Assembly (NCBI RefSeq): GCF_004365965.1
Contig: NZ_SOEB01000006.1
Location: 1 to 64,000 of the forward strand
Direction of reading: 5' to 3'
Source of the DNA: Rhodovulum visakhapatnamense
GTDB taxonomy: Bacteria; Pseudomonadota; Alphaproteobacteria; Rhodobacterales; Rhodobacteraceae
DNA length: 64,000 bases
The notes under the pieces were generated by a model. That model did no database searches. It had not been told where the DNA came from and saw nothing but the letters and a program-made list of their open reading frames with translations. The translations under genes and the position numbers were made by a program. How positions within the stretch are numbered: the first letter of the stretch is position 1; every line of letters starts with the position of its first letter. Below are positions 43,089-52,793 of this stretch, piece by piece.

Positions 43089-43574
43089 ATGATGATCGAT
43101 TGGCCCCTCTTCGGAATATTCCTCGCCACCACCTATGCGGCTGGCGCAACCGGTGCATTCTTCTCGCCTGACGGCTGGTATGACCGCATCGACAAACCCA
43201 ATTGGACCCCGCCGAACTGGCTCTTTCCGGTGGCGTGGTTCGTGCTTTACATCTGCATGGCCTATGCCGCGACGCGCGTCGCGATCTCGGGCAGCCCGCT
43301 GCTTGTCTATGCGCTGGCGATCTGGGGCTTGCAGGTCGCCTTCAATACGCTTTGGTCGCCGGTCTTCTTCGGCCTGCACCGGCTGGGCGCCGCTTTGGTC
43401 GTGCTCTGCGGCATGTGGCTGTCGGTTCTGGCCATGGCAATTTCGTTCTGGCGGGTCGACATGGTCGCGGGGCTGCTGATTGCCCCCTATGTGGTCTGGA
43501 CCAGCTATGCCTGGGCGCTGAACTTCTCGATCTGGCGGCGCAATCGCGGCGCGGCACAGCCCGCAGGCGCCTGA
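43089..43574 (+). CDS. tspO: Tryptophan-rich sensory protein TspO (CrtK)
   Basis: Outer-membrane or envelope protein of 161 residues with five hydrophobic helices and many Trp, of the peripheral benzodiazepine receptor family. Typical features are GAFFSPDGWYDRIDKPNWTPPNWLFPVAWFVLY (about residues 23-55), NTLWSPVFFGLHRLG and WTSYAWALNFSIWRRN. In Rhodobacter it responds to oxygen/tetrapyrroles and tunes photosynthesis-gene expression. It begins 5 bp after crtB. It marks the edge of this photosynthesis block; crtCDEF and puf genes do not follow. Confidence 0.95.
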   Translation: MMIDWPLFGIFLATTYAAGATGAFFSPDGWYDRIDKPNWTPPNWLFPVAWFVLYICMAYAATRVAISGSPLLVYALAIWGLQVAFNTLWSPVFFGLHRLGAALVVLCGMWLSVLAMAISFWRVDMVAGLLIAPYVVWTSYAWALNFSIWRRNRGAAQPAGA

Positions 43575-43611
43575 GCCGCAAGTCCTGCTGCAAACCCTAT
43601 CGAGCGACAAA

Positions 43612-43644
43612 CGAAACGCCCGGCCGAATGGCCGGGCGATTTCG
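43612..43644. terminator. Bidirectional hairpin between tspO and the UbiH-type gene
   Basis: CGAAA and TTTCG flank a perfect 8-bp stem GCCCGGCC / GGCCGGGC with GAAT loop, making a long hairpin with A/T arms usable in both directions. It lies between converging genes. Confidence 0.8.
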
Positions 43645-43669
43645 TTCGGGAACGCTGAAAGACCGGCTT

Positions 43670-44896
43670 CTAAAGCGGCCGACCGGTCATCAGCCGGGGC
43701 AGGGCGCCGGTCAGCCCGGCCGCCTCGCGGATAAAGCGGCGGCGCAGTCCGGGCAGCGCCGCAACCGCGCCAAGACCCAGATCGCGGCCCAGCCGCAGCA
43801 GCGGATTGTCGTTCGAAAAGAGCGCGTTCACCGTATCGGTCCCGGCCGCCATCAGGGTCGCGTCGAAGCGCCGCCAGGTCTGGTAGCGTTCAAGGACGTC
43901 GATGGCGCCGATATCCTCGCCCCGCCGTTTCGCCCCGACCAGCACCTCGGCCAGGGCGCCCACGTCGCGCAGCCCGAGGTTCAGGCCCTGCCCGGCGATG
44001 GGATGCACCCCGTGTGCCGCGTCGCCCAGAAGCGCCAGTCGGGGCGCGCAGAAGGCATCGGCCAGCGTCAGGCTCAGCGGATAGGTGAACCGCTCGCCTT
44101 CCAGCCGGATCTCGCCCAGAAAGTCGCCGAAGCGGGGGCGCAGCACCTCGAGATAGGCCGCGTCGTCCAGCGCCTGGATCGCGGCGGCCTGGGCGTGACG
44201 CTCGCTCCAGACGATGGAACTGCGGTTGCCGGGCAGCGGCAGGATCGCCAGCGGCCCCGGCGGCATGAAGAACTGATGCGCGGTGCCGTTATGCGGGTGC
44301 TCGTGGGCGATGGCGCAAACCAGCGCGGTCTGGCCGTACTCATGGCCCGTTCGGCGGATACCCGCACGCTGGGCGGTGCCCGACCGGCGCCCGTCGCAGC
44401 CGACCAGCACGCGGCCGCGCAGCCGCCGCCCCGAGGCCAGCGTCACCGCGATGCCGGTCGCGTCGGTCTCTTGCGCGATCACCGTTTCGCCCGACAGGGT
44501 TGTGATCCGGGGCTCGGTGTCCAGCGCGTCCAGCATGGCCTGGCGCAGGTAGCGGTCCTCGATCATGTGGCCCATCGGGCCTTCCTCGATCTCGCCATGG
44601 TGGAAGTCGAGGAAGAAGGGCGCAGCCCCTTCGCCCGCGCGCCCGTCCGAGGCGACGATCTCGAGGATCGGCTGGCTGCGATGGACGAGCCCGGGCCAGA
44701 CCCCGATGGCCGACAGCAGCCGGGTCGAGCCCAGGGCCAGCGCATAGGACCGGCCGTCGAAGCGGTCGCCGGACCGGTCGGCTCGGGGCAGGGCGTCGAT
44801 CACCGTGACGGAAAGCCCGGCGCGGGCCAGCGCAAGCGCAAGCGCCGGGCCGTTCAGCCCGCCGCCGACGATCAGGATCTCGGAATCGTAGGTCAT
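43670..44896 (-). CDS. FAD-dependent hydroxylase of the UbiH/UbiF/COQ6 family
   Basis: Flavoprotein monooxygenase of 408 residues, probably hydroxylating the ubiquinone ring. The FAD fold is ILIVGGGLNGPALALALARAG (about residues 7-27), the DG motif is VLVGCDGRRSGTAQRAG (about 157-173) and the GD motif is LALLGDAAHGVHPIAGQGLNL (about 285-305), followed by DVGAL as in COQ6. Which carbon it hydroxylates (UbiH, UbiF or UbiL type) cannot be told. It is transcribed alone, away from amidase, with 90 bp between the divergent starts. Confidence 0.88.
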   Translation of the reverse strand: MTYDSEILIVGGGLNGPALALALARAGLSVTVIDALPRADRSGDRFDGRSYALALGSTRLLSAIGVWPGLVHRSQPILEIVASDGRAGEGAAPFFLDFHHGEIEEGPMGHMIEDRYLRQAMLDALDTEPRITTLSGETVIAQETDATGIAVTLASGRRLRGRVLVGCDGRRSGTAQRAGIRRTGHEYGQTALVCAIAHEHPHNGTAHQFFMPPGPLAILPLPGNRSSIVWSERHAQAAAIQALDDAAYLEVLRPRFGDFLGEIRLEGERFTYPLSLTLADAFCAPRLALLGDAAHGVHPIAGQGLNLGLRDVGALAEVLVGAKRRGEDIGAIDVLERYQTWRRFDATLMAAGTDTVNALFSNDNPLLRLGRDLGLGAVAALPGLRRRFIREAAGLTGALPRLMTGRPL

Positions 44897-44985
44897 GGCG
44901 TGAATATGGCGGTCCGCCCGGGATTGTCCATAAGCCCCGGCCCCGCTAGCCTCGCGCGCAGGTTTTTGGACGGTGGAGGCCGGGT

Positions 44986-46317
44986 ATGGTGCAGAACTGG
45001 TTGGGAATGAGTGCAGGCGATCTGGGCCGCGGGATCGAGACAGGCAAGATCGACCCGGTGGACCTGACCGCGACCTTCCTCGACGAGATTGCGGGCCATC
45101 CGCTGCGCGACCGGATCTATGCCCGCACCACCCGCGCGCGCGCGCTGTCCGAGGCCGAGGCCGCGCGCGGCCGGGCGCGGGCCGGGCTCAGGCTCGGGCC
45201 GCTCGACGGGGTGCCGATCTCGTGGAAGGACCTGTTCGACAGCGCGGGCACCGCGACCGAGGCCGGGGCGGCGCTGTTGCAGGGCCGGGTGCCCGACCGC
45301 GATGCCGAGGTGCTGGCCGCGGCGACTGCGGGCGGTCTGGTCTGCCTGGGCAAGACCCATATGACCGAACTGGCCTTTTCAGGGCTGGGCCTGAACCCGG
45401 TGACGGCGACGCCGCCCTGCATCAACGACCCCAAGGGCGCGCCGGGCGGATCGTCCTCGGGGGCGGCGGCCTCGGTCGCCTTCGGGCTGGCGGCGGGCGC
45501 GATCGGGTCCGATACCGGGGGCTCGGTGCGCATCCCGGCGGTCTGGAACGATCTGGTGGGGCTCAAGACCACCTCGGGGCGGGTCTCGCTGAAGGGCGTG
45601 GTGCCGCTCTGCCCGAAATTCGACACGGTCGGGCCGCTGACGCGGACCGTCGAGGATGCGGCCCTGCTGCTGGCCGCGCTGGAAGGGGGCCGACCGGCCG
45701 ATCTGTCCGAGCCGAGCCTGAAGGGCACACAGTTCCTGGTGCTGGAGACGGTCGCGCTTGACGGGCTGCGCGATGCGCCCCGGGCGGGGTTCAACCATGC
45801 CATCGGGCGGCTTGCCGAAGAGGGCGCGACCATTGTCCGGGGGCAGGCGCCCGAGGTGGCCGAAGCGCTGGCGCTGGCGGGCGTGCTGTTCGCGACCGAG
45901 GCCTACGGAACCTGGCGCACGATGATCGAGGCCGAGCCCGAAAAGATGTACCCGCCGGTGCTGGACCGGTTCCGGGGCGGCAAGGCCTTTTCGGGGGCCG
46001 ACTATGTCGCCGCCTGGCAATTGCTCGACCGGTTGCGGGCGACCTGGACCGCGCGGATCGCGGGATATGACGCGGTGCTGCTGCCGACCTGTCCGATCCT
46101 GCCGCCCAATGTCGACCGGCTGCTGGCCGATTCCGAGTTCTTCATGGCCGAGAACCTGCTGGCGCTGCGCAACACCCGGATCGGCAACCTGATGGGCAGC
46201 GCGGTGCTGACCCTGCCGACCGGCGTGCCGTCCACGGGGATCTCGTTCCTGGGGCTGCCGATGTCGGAAGAGCGGCTGCTGCGGATCGGCGCGGCGGCGG
46301 AACGCGCCCTGACCTAA
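44986..46317 (+). CDS. Amidase-signature-family hydrolase
   Basis: Amidase of 443 residues. The signature GAPGGSSSGAAASVAFG (about residues 147-163) holds the catalytic Ser-cisSer, and the Lys is in LPIDGVPISWKDLFD-like LGPLDGVPISWKDLFD (Lys about 79). The family includes GatA, but glutamyl-tRNA amidotransferase subunits B and C are not near and the length is slightly short, so a stand-alone amidase or urea-amide hydrolase is more likely. A hairpin follows, then an aminotransferase gene. Confidence 0.85.
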   Translation: MVQNWLGMSAGDLGRGIETGKIDPVDLTATFLDEIAGHPLRDRIYARTTRARALSEAEAARGRARAGLRLGPLDGVPISWKDLFDSAGTATEAGAALLQGRVPDRDAEVLAAATAGGLVCLGKTHMTELAFSGLGLNPVTATPPCINDPKGAPGGSSSGAAASVAFGLAAGAIGSDTGGSVRIPAVWNDLVGLKTTSGRVSLKGVVPLCPKFDTVGPLTRTVEDAALLLAALEGGRPADLSEPSLKGTQFLVLETVALDGLRDAPRAGFNHAIGRLAEEGATIVRGQAPEVAEALALAGVLFATEAYGTWRTMIEAEPEKMYPPVLDRFRGGKAFSGADYVAAWQLLDRLRATWTARIAGYDAVLLPTCPILPPNVDRLLADSEFFMAENLLALRNTRIGNLMGSAVLTLPTGVPSTGISFLGLPMSEERLLRIGAAAERALT

Positions 46318-46347
46318 ATGCCACAACTTCGCCCGGCACCGGGTTGA

Positions 46348-46377
46348 CCGCGCCGGGCTTTCTGGACCCCGGCGCGG
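46348..46377 (+). terminator. Hairpin after the amidase gene
   Basis: A perfect 10-bp stem (CCGCGCCGGG / CCCGGCGCGG) with a 10-nt loop stands 30 bp past the amidase stop. There is no T run, so termination efficiency is uncertain. Confidence 0.5.
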
Positions 46378-46456
46378 CGAAGGTCTATCGTGAGGCACAA
46401 TCGGAGCGCCCTGACGACTCCGAACCGAGGCAGTACGACAGACAAGATTGGGGTCC

Positions 46457-47638
46457 ATGACCTTTCCCGAGCGGTTCTCGAACCTTCCGGACTACGCGTT
46501 CCCGCGACTCAGGCGTCTTCTGGATGTGCATGAGCCCGGCGGCGTGCCGGTGCACATGACCATCGGCGAGCCGAGGCACGCCTTTCCCGACTGGGTCGCC
46601 GACATCGTCGCCGAGCATGCCCATGACTTTGGCAAGTATCCTCCGAACGAGGGCACACCTGAACTGCGCGCGGCCATCGCGGGCTGGGTCGGCCGCCGTT
46701 ACGGCGTGGCGCTCGATCCCGAAACCCAGATCACCACGCTGAACGGCACCCGCGAGGGGCTGTTCAATGCAGCCCTCGCGCTGTGCCCCGAGACGAAAGC
46801 GGGCGCCCGGCCGGTCATCCTGACGCCGAACCCGTTCTATCAGGTCTATGCCGTGGCCGCGCTGGCAGTGGCGGCCGATCCGGTCTATGTGCCCGCGACC
46901 GCCGAAACCGGCTTTCTGCCCGATTTCGCCGCGCTGCCGCCCGAGGTGCTGGACCGCGTTGCCATCGCCTATCTCTGCTCGCCCTCGAATCCGCAGGGCG
47001 CGGTGGCCGACCGTGACTACTGGGCCGACCTGATCCGGCTGGCCGAAAAGCACGATTTCCGGATCTTCGCCGACGAGTGCTATTCCGAGATCTATCGTGA
47101 CACCCCGCCCACGGGGGCGCTGACCGTCGCGCAGGAGCTTGGGGCCGATCCGGAACGGGTGGTGACGTTCCATTCGCTTTCGAAACGGTCGAACCTGCCG
47201 GGGCTGCGGTCCGGGTTCGCCGCCGGCGGGCCGGAAAGCCTGCGCCGGATCAAGCAGTTGCGGTCCTATGCCGGGGCGCCGCTGCCGCTGCCGCTGCAAC
47301 GGGCGGCCGAACGGCTCTGGGCCGAGGAGGTCCATGTCGAGGCGAGCCGGGCGCAATATGTGCGCAAATACGCCCGCGCCGACGAGATCCTCGGCGATGT
47401 GCCGGGCTACCGGCCGCCCGAGGCCGGGTTCTTTCTGTGGCTGCCGGTCGCCGATGGCGAAACGGCGGCGCTGAGGCTCTGGCGCGAGACGGGGGTGCGG
47501 GTTCTGCCCGGCGCCTATCTCTCGCGCGAGGTCGATGGCGCCAATCCGGGTGCGGGCTTTGTCCGCGTGGCCATGGTGGCGCCCGAGGATGAAATGGCGG
47601 CGGCGCTGGTCCGGTTGCGCGACTGTCTGTACGGTTGA
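46457..47638 (+). CDS. Class I/II PLP-dependent aminotransferase
   Basis: Aminotransferase of 393 residues. The PLP lysine is in VVTFHSLSKRSNLPGLRSG (about residue 240), with YLCSPSNPQGAV and FADECYSEIYRD as the cofactor-binding blocks. The order of genes suggests a link to cell-envelope synthesis (ftsK and lolA follow), and the best guess is a DapC-like succinyldiaminopimelate or related aminotransferase, but substrate cannot be read from sequence. I use ATG 46457 in place of the TTG at 46448. It ends 12 bp before ftsK. Confidence 0.85.
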   Translation: MTFPERFSNLPDYAFPRLRRLLDVHEPGGVPVHMTIGEPRHAFPDWVADIVAEHAHDFGKYPPNEGTPELRAAIAGWVGRRYGVALDPETQITTLNGTREGLFNAALALCPETKAGARPVILTPNPFYQVYAVAALAVAADPVYVPATAETGFLPDFAALPPEVLDRVAIAYLCSPSNPQGAVADRDYWADLIRLAEKHDFRIFADECYSEIYRDTPPTGALTVAQELGADPERVVTFHSLSKRSNLPGLRSGFAAGGPESLRRIKQLRSYAGAPLPLPLQRAAERLWAEEVHVEASRAQYVRKYARADEILGDVPGYRPPEAGFFLWLPVADGETAALRLWRETGVRVLPGAYLSREVDGANPGAGFVRVAMVAPEDEMAAALVRLRDCLYG

Positions 47639-47650
47639 GGGGGCAAGGGC

Positions 47651-50416
47651 ATGGCTTCTTATCAGATGAAACGGCGCGAACCCCTGCTTGACCAGACCAC
47701 CCAGGCCGCCATCGAGCGGCGGGGCAAGGAGCTTCTGGGCATCGGTCTGATGCTGCTGGCGGCGCTTTTGGCGATGACGCTGGGCAGCTACGTGACCGAC
47801 GACCCGAGCTGGCTGTCGGCGACCGATGCCCCGGCGCAGAACCTTCTGGGCCGGTTCGGCGCCTCGATCGCCTCGCCGATCTACATCGTCGTGGGCTATG
47901 GCGGCTGGGCGCTGGTCGCGGTGCCCGCGGCCTGGGGTGTCCGGCTCGCTGCCCATTGGGGCGAGGACCGGGCGCTGTCGCGGGTGATTTTCGCGCCCTT
48001 CCTGGTCTGTCTGGCCTCGGTCTATACGGCGACCCATGTGCCGACGCCCGAATGGACCCACAGCTTCGGCATGGGCGGGCTGTTCGGCGATACCGTGCTG
48101 GGCGCGGTGCTGGGGCTTGTGCCGATCGACACCATCGTCGGACTCAAGCTTGTGTCGGCGCTGGTCTGGCTGGGCGCGCTGGCGCTGGGGCTGTTCGTTA
48201 TGGGCGTCGACCGGGACGAGCTGCGTCGGTTCGGGCGCGGCGTTCTGCTGGGCCTGATCCTCAGCTATGATGCGCTGCGCGGCGCCACCGGGCGCGGTCT
48301 GCGCGGTGCCCTGCATGGCGCGGTGCGCTATGGCGAGGGGGTGCAGGCGCGCCGTTCGTCCCGGGCCGACCCCGTCGCCCCGGACTACGACGACGGGGAC
48401 GATTATGACGACGCCGAGGAGGCGCCCGCCCGGGGCGGCCTGTTCTCGCGGCTGCCGGTCTTTCGCCGCCGGGCCGATCCCGATCTGATCGATGACGAGG
48501 ACGAGGACGGTCCGGCGATGACGCCTGCCGCCGAAGAACGCATCCGGGCGCGGATTGCCGACGTGATCCGGTCGCGCGCGACCCGCAGCGCGCCGGTGCC
48601 GACGGGCTTCCGCCCCGAGCCGCCGGTGGTGCGCAGCGCCGCGCTGACCGTGCCGCAGGCGCCCGCGCCGGGGGCCAGGATCGACGTGCCCGAGATCGAT
48701 GCCTTCGAGGACGAGGATGGGTTCGACGCGCCCTACGAGGCGCCTTACGAGGCTGTGCCTCAGCCCGCCCAGCCGCCGCGCCCCTCGATCCCGGTGGTCG
48801 AGCCGCGCAAGCTGGTCGAGCAGCCGCCGCGCAAGTCGGTCCTGCCCTCGCGGCGTGCCCGCGACGAGGCCCAGCCGGGCCTGCAATTCGACGATTCGGA
48901 AGACGGCTATCAGCACCCGCCGCTGTCGCTCCTGACCAATCCCGACACCATCGAGCGGCATTACCTCAGCGAAGAGGCGCTGGAAGAGAATGCCCGCATG
49001 CTGGAAAACGTGCTGGACGATTACGGCGTGAAGGGCGAGATCGTCTCGGTCCGGCCCGGCCCCGTCGTCACTATGTACGAGCTGGAACCGGCGCCGGGTC
49101 TCAAGGCCAGCCGGGTCATCGGCCTGGCCGACGACATCGCGCGCAGCATGTCGGCGCTGTCGGCGCGGGTCTCGACCGTGCCGGGGCGCAGCGTGATCGG
49201 GATCGAGCTGCCCAATGCCCGCCGCGAGAAGGTGGTGCTGCGCGAGATCCTGTCGGCGCGCGATTTCGGCGACAGCGCGCAGCGCCTGCCGCTGGCGCTG
49301 GGCAAGGATATCGGCGGCGATCCGGTCGTCGCGAACCTGGCCAAGATGCCCCACCTGCTGATCGCGGGGACCACCGGGTCGGGCAAGTCCGTTGCCATCA
49401 ACACCATGATCCTGTCGCTTCTCTACAAGCTGACGCCCGACGAATGCCGGCTGATCATGATCGACCCCAAGATGCTGGAACTGTCGGTCTATGACGGCAT
49501 CCCGCATCTGTTGTCCCCGGTCGTCACCGACCCCAAGAAGGCCGTCGTCGCGCTGAAATGGGTCGTGGGCGAGATGGAGGAACGCTATCGCAAGATGTCC
49601 AAGATGGGCGTGCGCAACATCGAGGGCTATAACGGCCGGGTGCGCGACGCGATGGCCAAGGGCGAGATGTTCAAGCGCACGGTGCAGACCGGCTTTGACG
49701 ACGAGACCGGCGAGCCCGTCTTCGAGACCGAGGAATTCCTGCCCAAGACGCTGCCCTATATCGTCGTCATCGTCGACGAGATGGCCGACCTGATGATGGT
49801 CGCGGGCAAGGAGATCGAGGCCTGCATCCAGCGGCTGGCGCAGATGGCGCGGGCCTCGGGCATCCACCTGATCATGGCGACCCAGCGGCCCTCGGTCGAC
49901 GTCATCACCGGCACGATCAAGGCCAACTTCCCGACCCGGATCAGCTTTCAGGTGACCGGCAAGATCGACAGCCGCACCATTCTGGGCGAACAGGGGGCCG
50001 AACAGCTGCTGGGCATGGGCGACATGCTGTACATGGCCGGCGGCGGGCGCATCTCGCGCGTGCACGGCCCCTTTGTCAGCGACGAGGAAGTCGAGGAGAT
50101 CGTCAACTACCTCAAGACCTTCGGCCCGCCCGATTACGTGGGCGGCGTGGTCGAGGGACCGGACGAGGACAAGGAAAGCGACATCGACCTGGTGCTGGGG
50201 CTGGGCGGCAATACCGACAGCGAGGACGCGCTGTACGATCAGGCCGTGGCGATCGTCATCAAGGACCGCAAATGCTCGACCTCCTATATCCAGCGCAAGC
50301 TGGCCATCGGCTACAACAAGGCCGCACGGTTGGTCGAGCAGATGGAGGATCAGGGCGTGGTCAGTGCCGCCAACCACGTGGGCAAGCGCGAGATCCTCGT
50401 GCCGGAACAGGCGTGA
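47651..50416 (+). CDS. ftsK: Septal DNA translocase FtsK
   Basis: Double-stranded DNA pump of 921 residues that clears the chromosome from the closing septum and activates XerCD. Four membrane helices lie in the first ~190 residues; a disordered Pro/Arg/Asp-rich linker covers about 230-420. The motor has Walker [14 protein letters not shown] (about 575), [19 protein letters not shown] and [16 protein letters not shown] (Walker B). The C-terminal gamma domain, [20 protein letters not shown], binds orienting sequences. It is followed by lolA, a frequent neighbour. Confidence 0.95.
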   Translation: MASYQMKRREPLLDQTTQAAIERRGKELLGIGLMLLAALLAMTLGSYVTDDPSWLSATDAPAQNLLGRFGASIASPIYIVVGYGGWALVAVPAAWGVRLAAHWGEDRALSRVIFAPFLVCLASVYTATHVPTPEWTHSFGMGGLFGDTVLGAVLGLVPIDTIVGLKLVSALVWLGALALGLFVMGVDRDELRRFGRGVLLGLILSYDALRGATGRGLRGALHGAVRYGEGVQARRSSRADPVAPDYDDGDDYDDAEEAPARGGLFSRLPVFRRRADPDLIDDEDEDGPAMTPAAEERIRARIADVIRSRATRSAPVPTGFRPEPPVVRSAALTVPQAPAPGARIDVPEIDAFEDEDGFDAPYEAPYEAVPQPAQPPRPSIPVVEPRKLVEQPPRKSVLPSRRARDEAQPGLQFDDSEDGYQHPPLSLLTNPDTIERHYLSEEALEENARMLENVLDDYGVKGEIVSVRPGPVVTMYELEPAPGLKASRVIGLADDIARSMSALSARVSTVPGRSVIGIELPNARREKVVLREILSARDFGDSAQRLPLALGKDIGGDPVVANLAKMPHLLIAGTTGSGKSVAINTMILSLLYKLTPDECRLIMIDPKMLELSVYDGIPHLLSPVVTDPKKAVVALKWVVGEMEERYRKMSKMGVRNIEGYNGRVRDAMAKGEMFKRTVQTGFDDETGEPVFETEEFLPKTLPYIVVIVDEMADLMMVAGKEIEACIQRLAQMARASGIHLIMATQRPSVDVITGTIKANFPTRISFQVTGKIDSRTILGEQGAEQLLGMGDMLYMAGGGRISRVHGPFVSDEEVEEIVNYLKTFGPPDYVGGVVEGPDEDKESDIDLVLGLGGNTDSEDALYDQAVAIVIKDRKCSTSYIQRKLAIGYNKAARLVEQMEDQGVVSAANHVGKREILVPEQA

Positions 50417-50441
50417 GCGGCGGGTCGCCCATTCGTGACGG

Positions 50442-50462
50442 CCGGGCAGGTGAAATGCCCGG
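50442..50462 (+). terminator. Short hairpin between ftsK and lolA
   Basis: CCGGGCA and TGCCCGG pair as a 7-bp stem with GGTGAAA loop. It has no T run and may only attenuate transcription into lolA. Confidence 0.3.
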
Positions 50463-50485
50463 TCCGCGGCGCTAGATTGGCAGCC

Positions 50486-51088
50486 ATGAAACCGTTTCGT
50501 CTTTCCCTGGCCCTCGCGGCCCTGCTGGCGGGCACGCCTGCTCTGGCGGACCCGATCCCGCTGTCCTCTCTGTCGGCCTACCTGAACAGCTTCCAGACCG
50601 CGCAGGCCGATTTCACCCAGATCAACGCCGACGGCTCGATCTCGACCGGTGTGCTGTCGATCCGGCGCCCCGGCCGGGCCCGGTTCGAATACGCTCCGCC
50701 CGACAAGGCACTGGTGATGGCGGGCGGCGGGCAGGTCGCGGTCTTCGACGAGAAATCCAACCAGCCGCCCGAACAGTATCCGCTGAAGCGGACGCCCCTG
50801 AACCTGATCCTCGAGCGTCAGGTCGATCTGGGCCGCGCCCGGATGGTTGTGGGGCATGAAGAGGACGGCAGTTCGACCCGCGTCGTCGCGCAGGACCCCG
50901 AGCATCCCGAATACGGCACCATCACACTGGTCTTCACCAACGAGCCGATCGAGCTGCGGCAATGGATCGTCACCGACGAGACCGGCAGCCAGACCACCGT
51001 GGTTCTGGGAGAGCTGAAGACCGGGATGCCGCTGGGGGCCCGGCTTTTCAACATCATCCAGGAAACCAACGACCGCATGCGGCACTGA
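50486..51088 (+). CDS. LolA-like outer-membrane lipoprotein carrier
   Basis: Periplasmic protein of 200 residues that ferries lipoproteins from LolCDE to the outer membrane. The signal peptide spans residues 1-21 (LLAGTPALA) and the mature protein has AYLNSFQTAQADFTQINADG, the usual LolA opening, SIRRPGRARFEYAPPDKALV and LRQWIVTDETGSQTTV. I chose ATG 50486 because the in-frame start at 50435 would put a hydrophilic segment before the signal peptide. A very long hairpin follows, shared with the convergent gene. LolB is not seen here. Confidence 0.87.
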   Translation: MKPFRLSLALAALLAGTPALADPIPLSSLSAYLNSFQTAQADFTQINADGSISTGVLSIRRPGRARFEYAPPDKALVMAGGGQVAVFDEKSNQPPEQYPLKRTPLNLILERQVDLGRARMVVGHEEDGSSTRVVAQDPEHPEYGTITLVFTNEPIELRQWIVTDETGSQTTVVLGELKTGMPLGARLFNIIQETNDRMRH

Positions 51089-51089
51089 C

Positions 51090-51143
51090 CCCCGCGCCGT
51101 GCCCGGGACCCGGCTCGGTCCGGGCCCCGGGCACGGCGCGGGG
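51090..51143. terminator. Exceptionally long hairpin between lolA and the transglycosylase-like gene
   Basis: CCCCGCGCCGTGCCCGGG (51090-51107) is perfectly complementary to 51126-51143, an 18-bp stem, and the 18-nt loop can pair another 5 bp. Without T runs it likely blocks both converging transcripts by structure. It lies 1 bp after the lolA stop and 1 bp before the other stop. Confidence 0.7.
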
Positions 51144-51144
51144 C

Positions 51145-51717
51145 TCAGCGGCTGCAGGTGATGAGTTGCGCGTAATAAAGCTGCGCCCGGTCCTCGACCC
51201 GGTTCGCCACCGCCATCAGCCAGGCCTTGCTGCGATAGCTGCTGCGGGCATACCCGGCATGGCCTTCGTGATAGGCCAGATACTGGTTGCGCGCGTCGCT
51301 GAGCGGGATGCCGAGCTTCGTGCGGGACTCGGCCATGTACCAGCCCATGAAATCGGTGGCGTCGTTGATGTCGTCCCGCCGCGCCCCGCGATTGGAGGTG
51401 CTGGTGCGGTACATGTCCCAGGTGCCGTCGATGGCCTGGGCGTAGCCATAGGCCGAGCTTTGCCGCCCCATCGGAATGATGCCCAGCACGAAGCGATGGG
51501 GGGTCCGGGCATCGCCCACGAACTTGCTTTCCTGATGGATCACCGCCATCTGGACCGGCACCGGAACGCCCCAGCGGCGTTCGCTGCGTTCCATTGCGCG
51601 CATGTATTGGGGCCGCTCGCGCGCGATGGCGCAGGCGTCTTCCACATTGCGCGGCGGAGATTTGTCACCGCATGCCGCCAGAAAAAGGCATGCGGCGATG
51701 AGAAGGAACCTGCCCAT
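51145..51717 (-). CDS. Lytic-transglycosylase-like lipoprotein
   Basis: Lipoprotein of 190 residues with an SLT-like domain. A signal with lipobox LFLAAC (Cys 16) marks membrane anchoring. VQMAVIHQESKFVGDARTP (about residues 57-75) carries the catalytic-type Glu, then SSAYGYAQAIDGTWDMYR and YLAYHEGHAGYARSSY complete the lysozyme-like fold. It probably trims peptidoglycan. The start ATG 51717 follows GAGAGG; a long in-frame ORF reaching to 52641 runs over another gene and is not real. Confidence 0.85.
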   Translation of the reverse strand: MGRFLLIAACLFLAACGDKSPPRNVEDACAIARERPQYMRAMERSERRWGVPVPVQMAVIHQESKFVGDARTPHRFVLGIIPMGRQSSAYGYAQAIDGTWDMYRTSTSNRGARRDDINDATDFMGWYMAESRTKLGIPLSDARNQYLAYHEGHAGYARSSYRSKAWLMAVANRVEDRAQLYYAQLITCSR

Positions 51718-51827
51718 CTGCCTCTCGTTGACCTGTATCGACTGCCGTTTTTTGTCTTGTTTGGAACCATCATAGGCGAAATCGGCGCCGGGGGAAACGC
51801 CCAAGCTGCGCCCGCGCGGCGGGCCGC

Positions 51828-52709
51828 CTAGATCAGGAAAGCCAGCGTCAGCGGGAACGCCACCACCGACATCAGGGTCGAGACGACAACCAGCCCCGCC
51901 ACGGCCTCGGCATCGGCGCCGTATTTCTCGGCCAGAAGGTAAGAGGTCACCGCGACCGGGGTCGAGATCTGCAGCACCAGCACCGCCAGCGCCACCCGGT
52001 CGAGCCCGAACCACAGCCCCACCAGCGCCGCGACGCCCAGGCAGATCGCCAGCTTGACGAGGCTCAGCCAGACCGCGCGGGGCAGGTGGCCCGGATGCAG
52101 CCGGCCGATGGCCACCCCCATGGTGATCAGCATCAGCGGAATGGCCATCTGCCCGATCAGGCTCAGCGCGTTGGTCAGGAAGGTCGGCGTCTGCCAGCCC
52201 TGCCACAGGAACAGCCCGCCCAGAACCGTGGCCCAGACCAGCGGCTCTTTCAGCACCTTCAGGGGCGAGCCGCCGCCCGAAACCAGCCAGACCCCGAAGG
52301 TGAAGGAATAGATCGCCATGACCGCGAAGACGACGACCGCATAATCGAAGCCGCGCTCGCCGAAGGCGAACAGCGCCAGCGGCAGGCCCATATTGCCGGT
52401 ATTGCCGAAGATGATCGGCGCCAGATAGGTGCGCCGGTCCAGCCGCGCCAGCCGCACTGTGCCGAAACACAGAAGCGTCACCCCGCCATAGGCCGCCGCC
52501 GCGGCCAGCGACAGCGCGGTCAGCGCCTGCGGCTCGATCTGGGTCTTCATCAGCGCGGTGAAGATCAGGCAGGGAACCGACAGCGTCATCGCGAGTTGGG
52601 TGACGAACTGGACCCGGTATTCGTTTCCGAGCCGGACCCAAAGATATCCTACCCCGGCCAGAAGGAATACCGGGGCGACAATCTCGAGGACCGTAAGTAT
52701 AAGGTTCAC
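51828..52709 (-). CDS. AEC-family (auxin efflux carrier-like) transporter
   Basis: Inner-membrane permease of 293 residues with about 10 helices. The N-terminus VLEIVAPVFLLAGVGYLWVRLG, the block IIFGNTGNMGLPLALFAFGE (about 98-117) and the C-terminal PVAVTSYLLAEKYGADAEAVA are characteristic. Substrates are usually organic acids such as malonate or malate, but are not shown here. The start is GTG 52709 with GGGGAAA upstream. It is divergent from hspQ and stands alone. Confidence 0.86.
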   Translation of the reverse strand: MNLILTVLEIVAPVFLLAGVGYLWVRLGNEYRVQFVTQLAMTLSVPCLIFTALMKTQIEPQALTALSLAAAAAYGGVTLLCFGTVRLARLDRRTYLAPIIFGNTGNMGLPLALFAFGERGFDYAVVVFAVMAIYSFTFGVWLVSGGGSPLKVLKEPLVWATVLGGLFLWQGWQTPTFLTNALSLIGQMAIPLMLITMGVAIGRLHPGHLPRAVWLSLVKLAICLGVAALVGLWFGLDRVALAVLVLQISTPVAVTSYLLAEKYGADAEAVAGLVVVSTLMSVVAFPLTLAFLI

Positions 52710-52793
52710 AGAGTGTTTCCCCAGGGAGCGTGGTGCCGCATGGACAAGGGTATGCCTCCGGGATTAGTGTTCGAAGTCGGGGGTTCCAACGGC

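Noticed and set aside
46385-51085. 1566-codon open frame on the minus strand across aminotransferase, ftsK and lolA
   Set aside because: It is exactly antisense to well-recognised genes; GC-rich third positions leave the opposite frame open. No family pattern appears.
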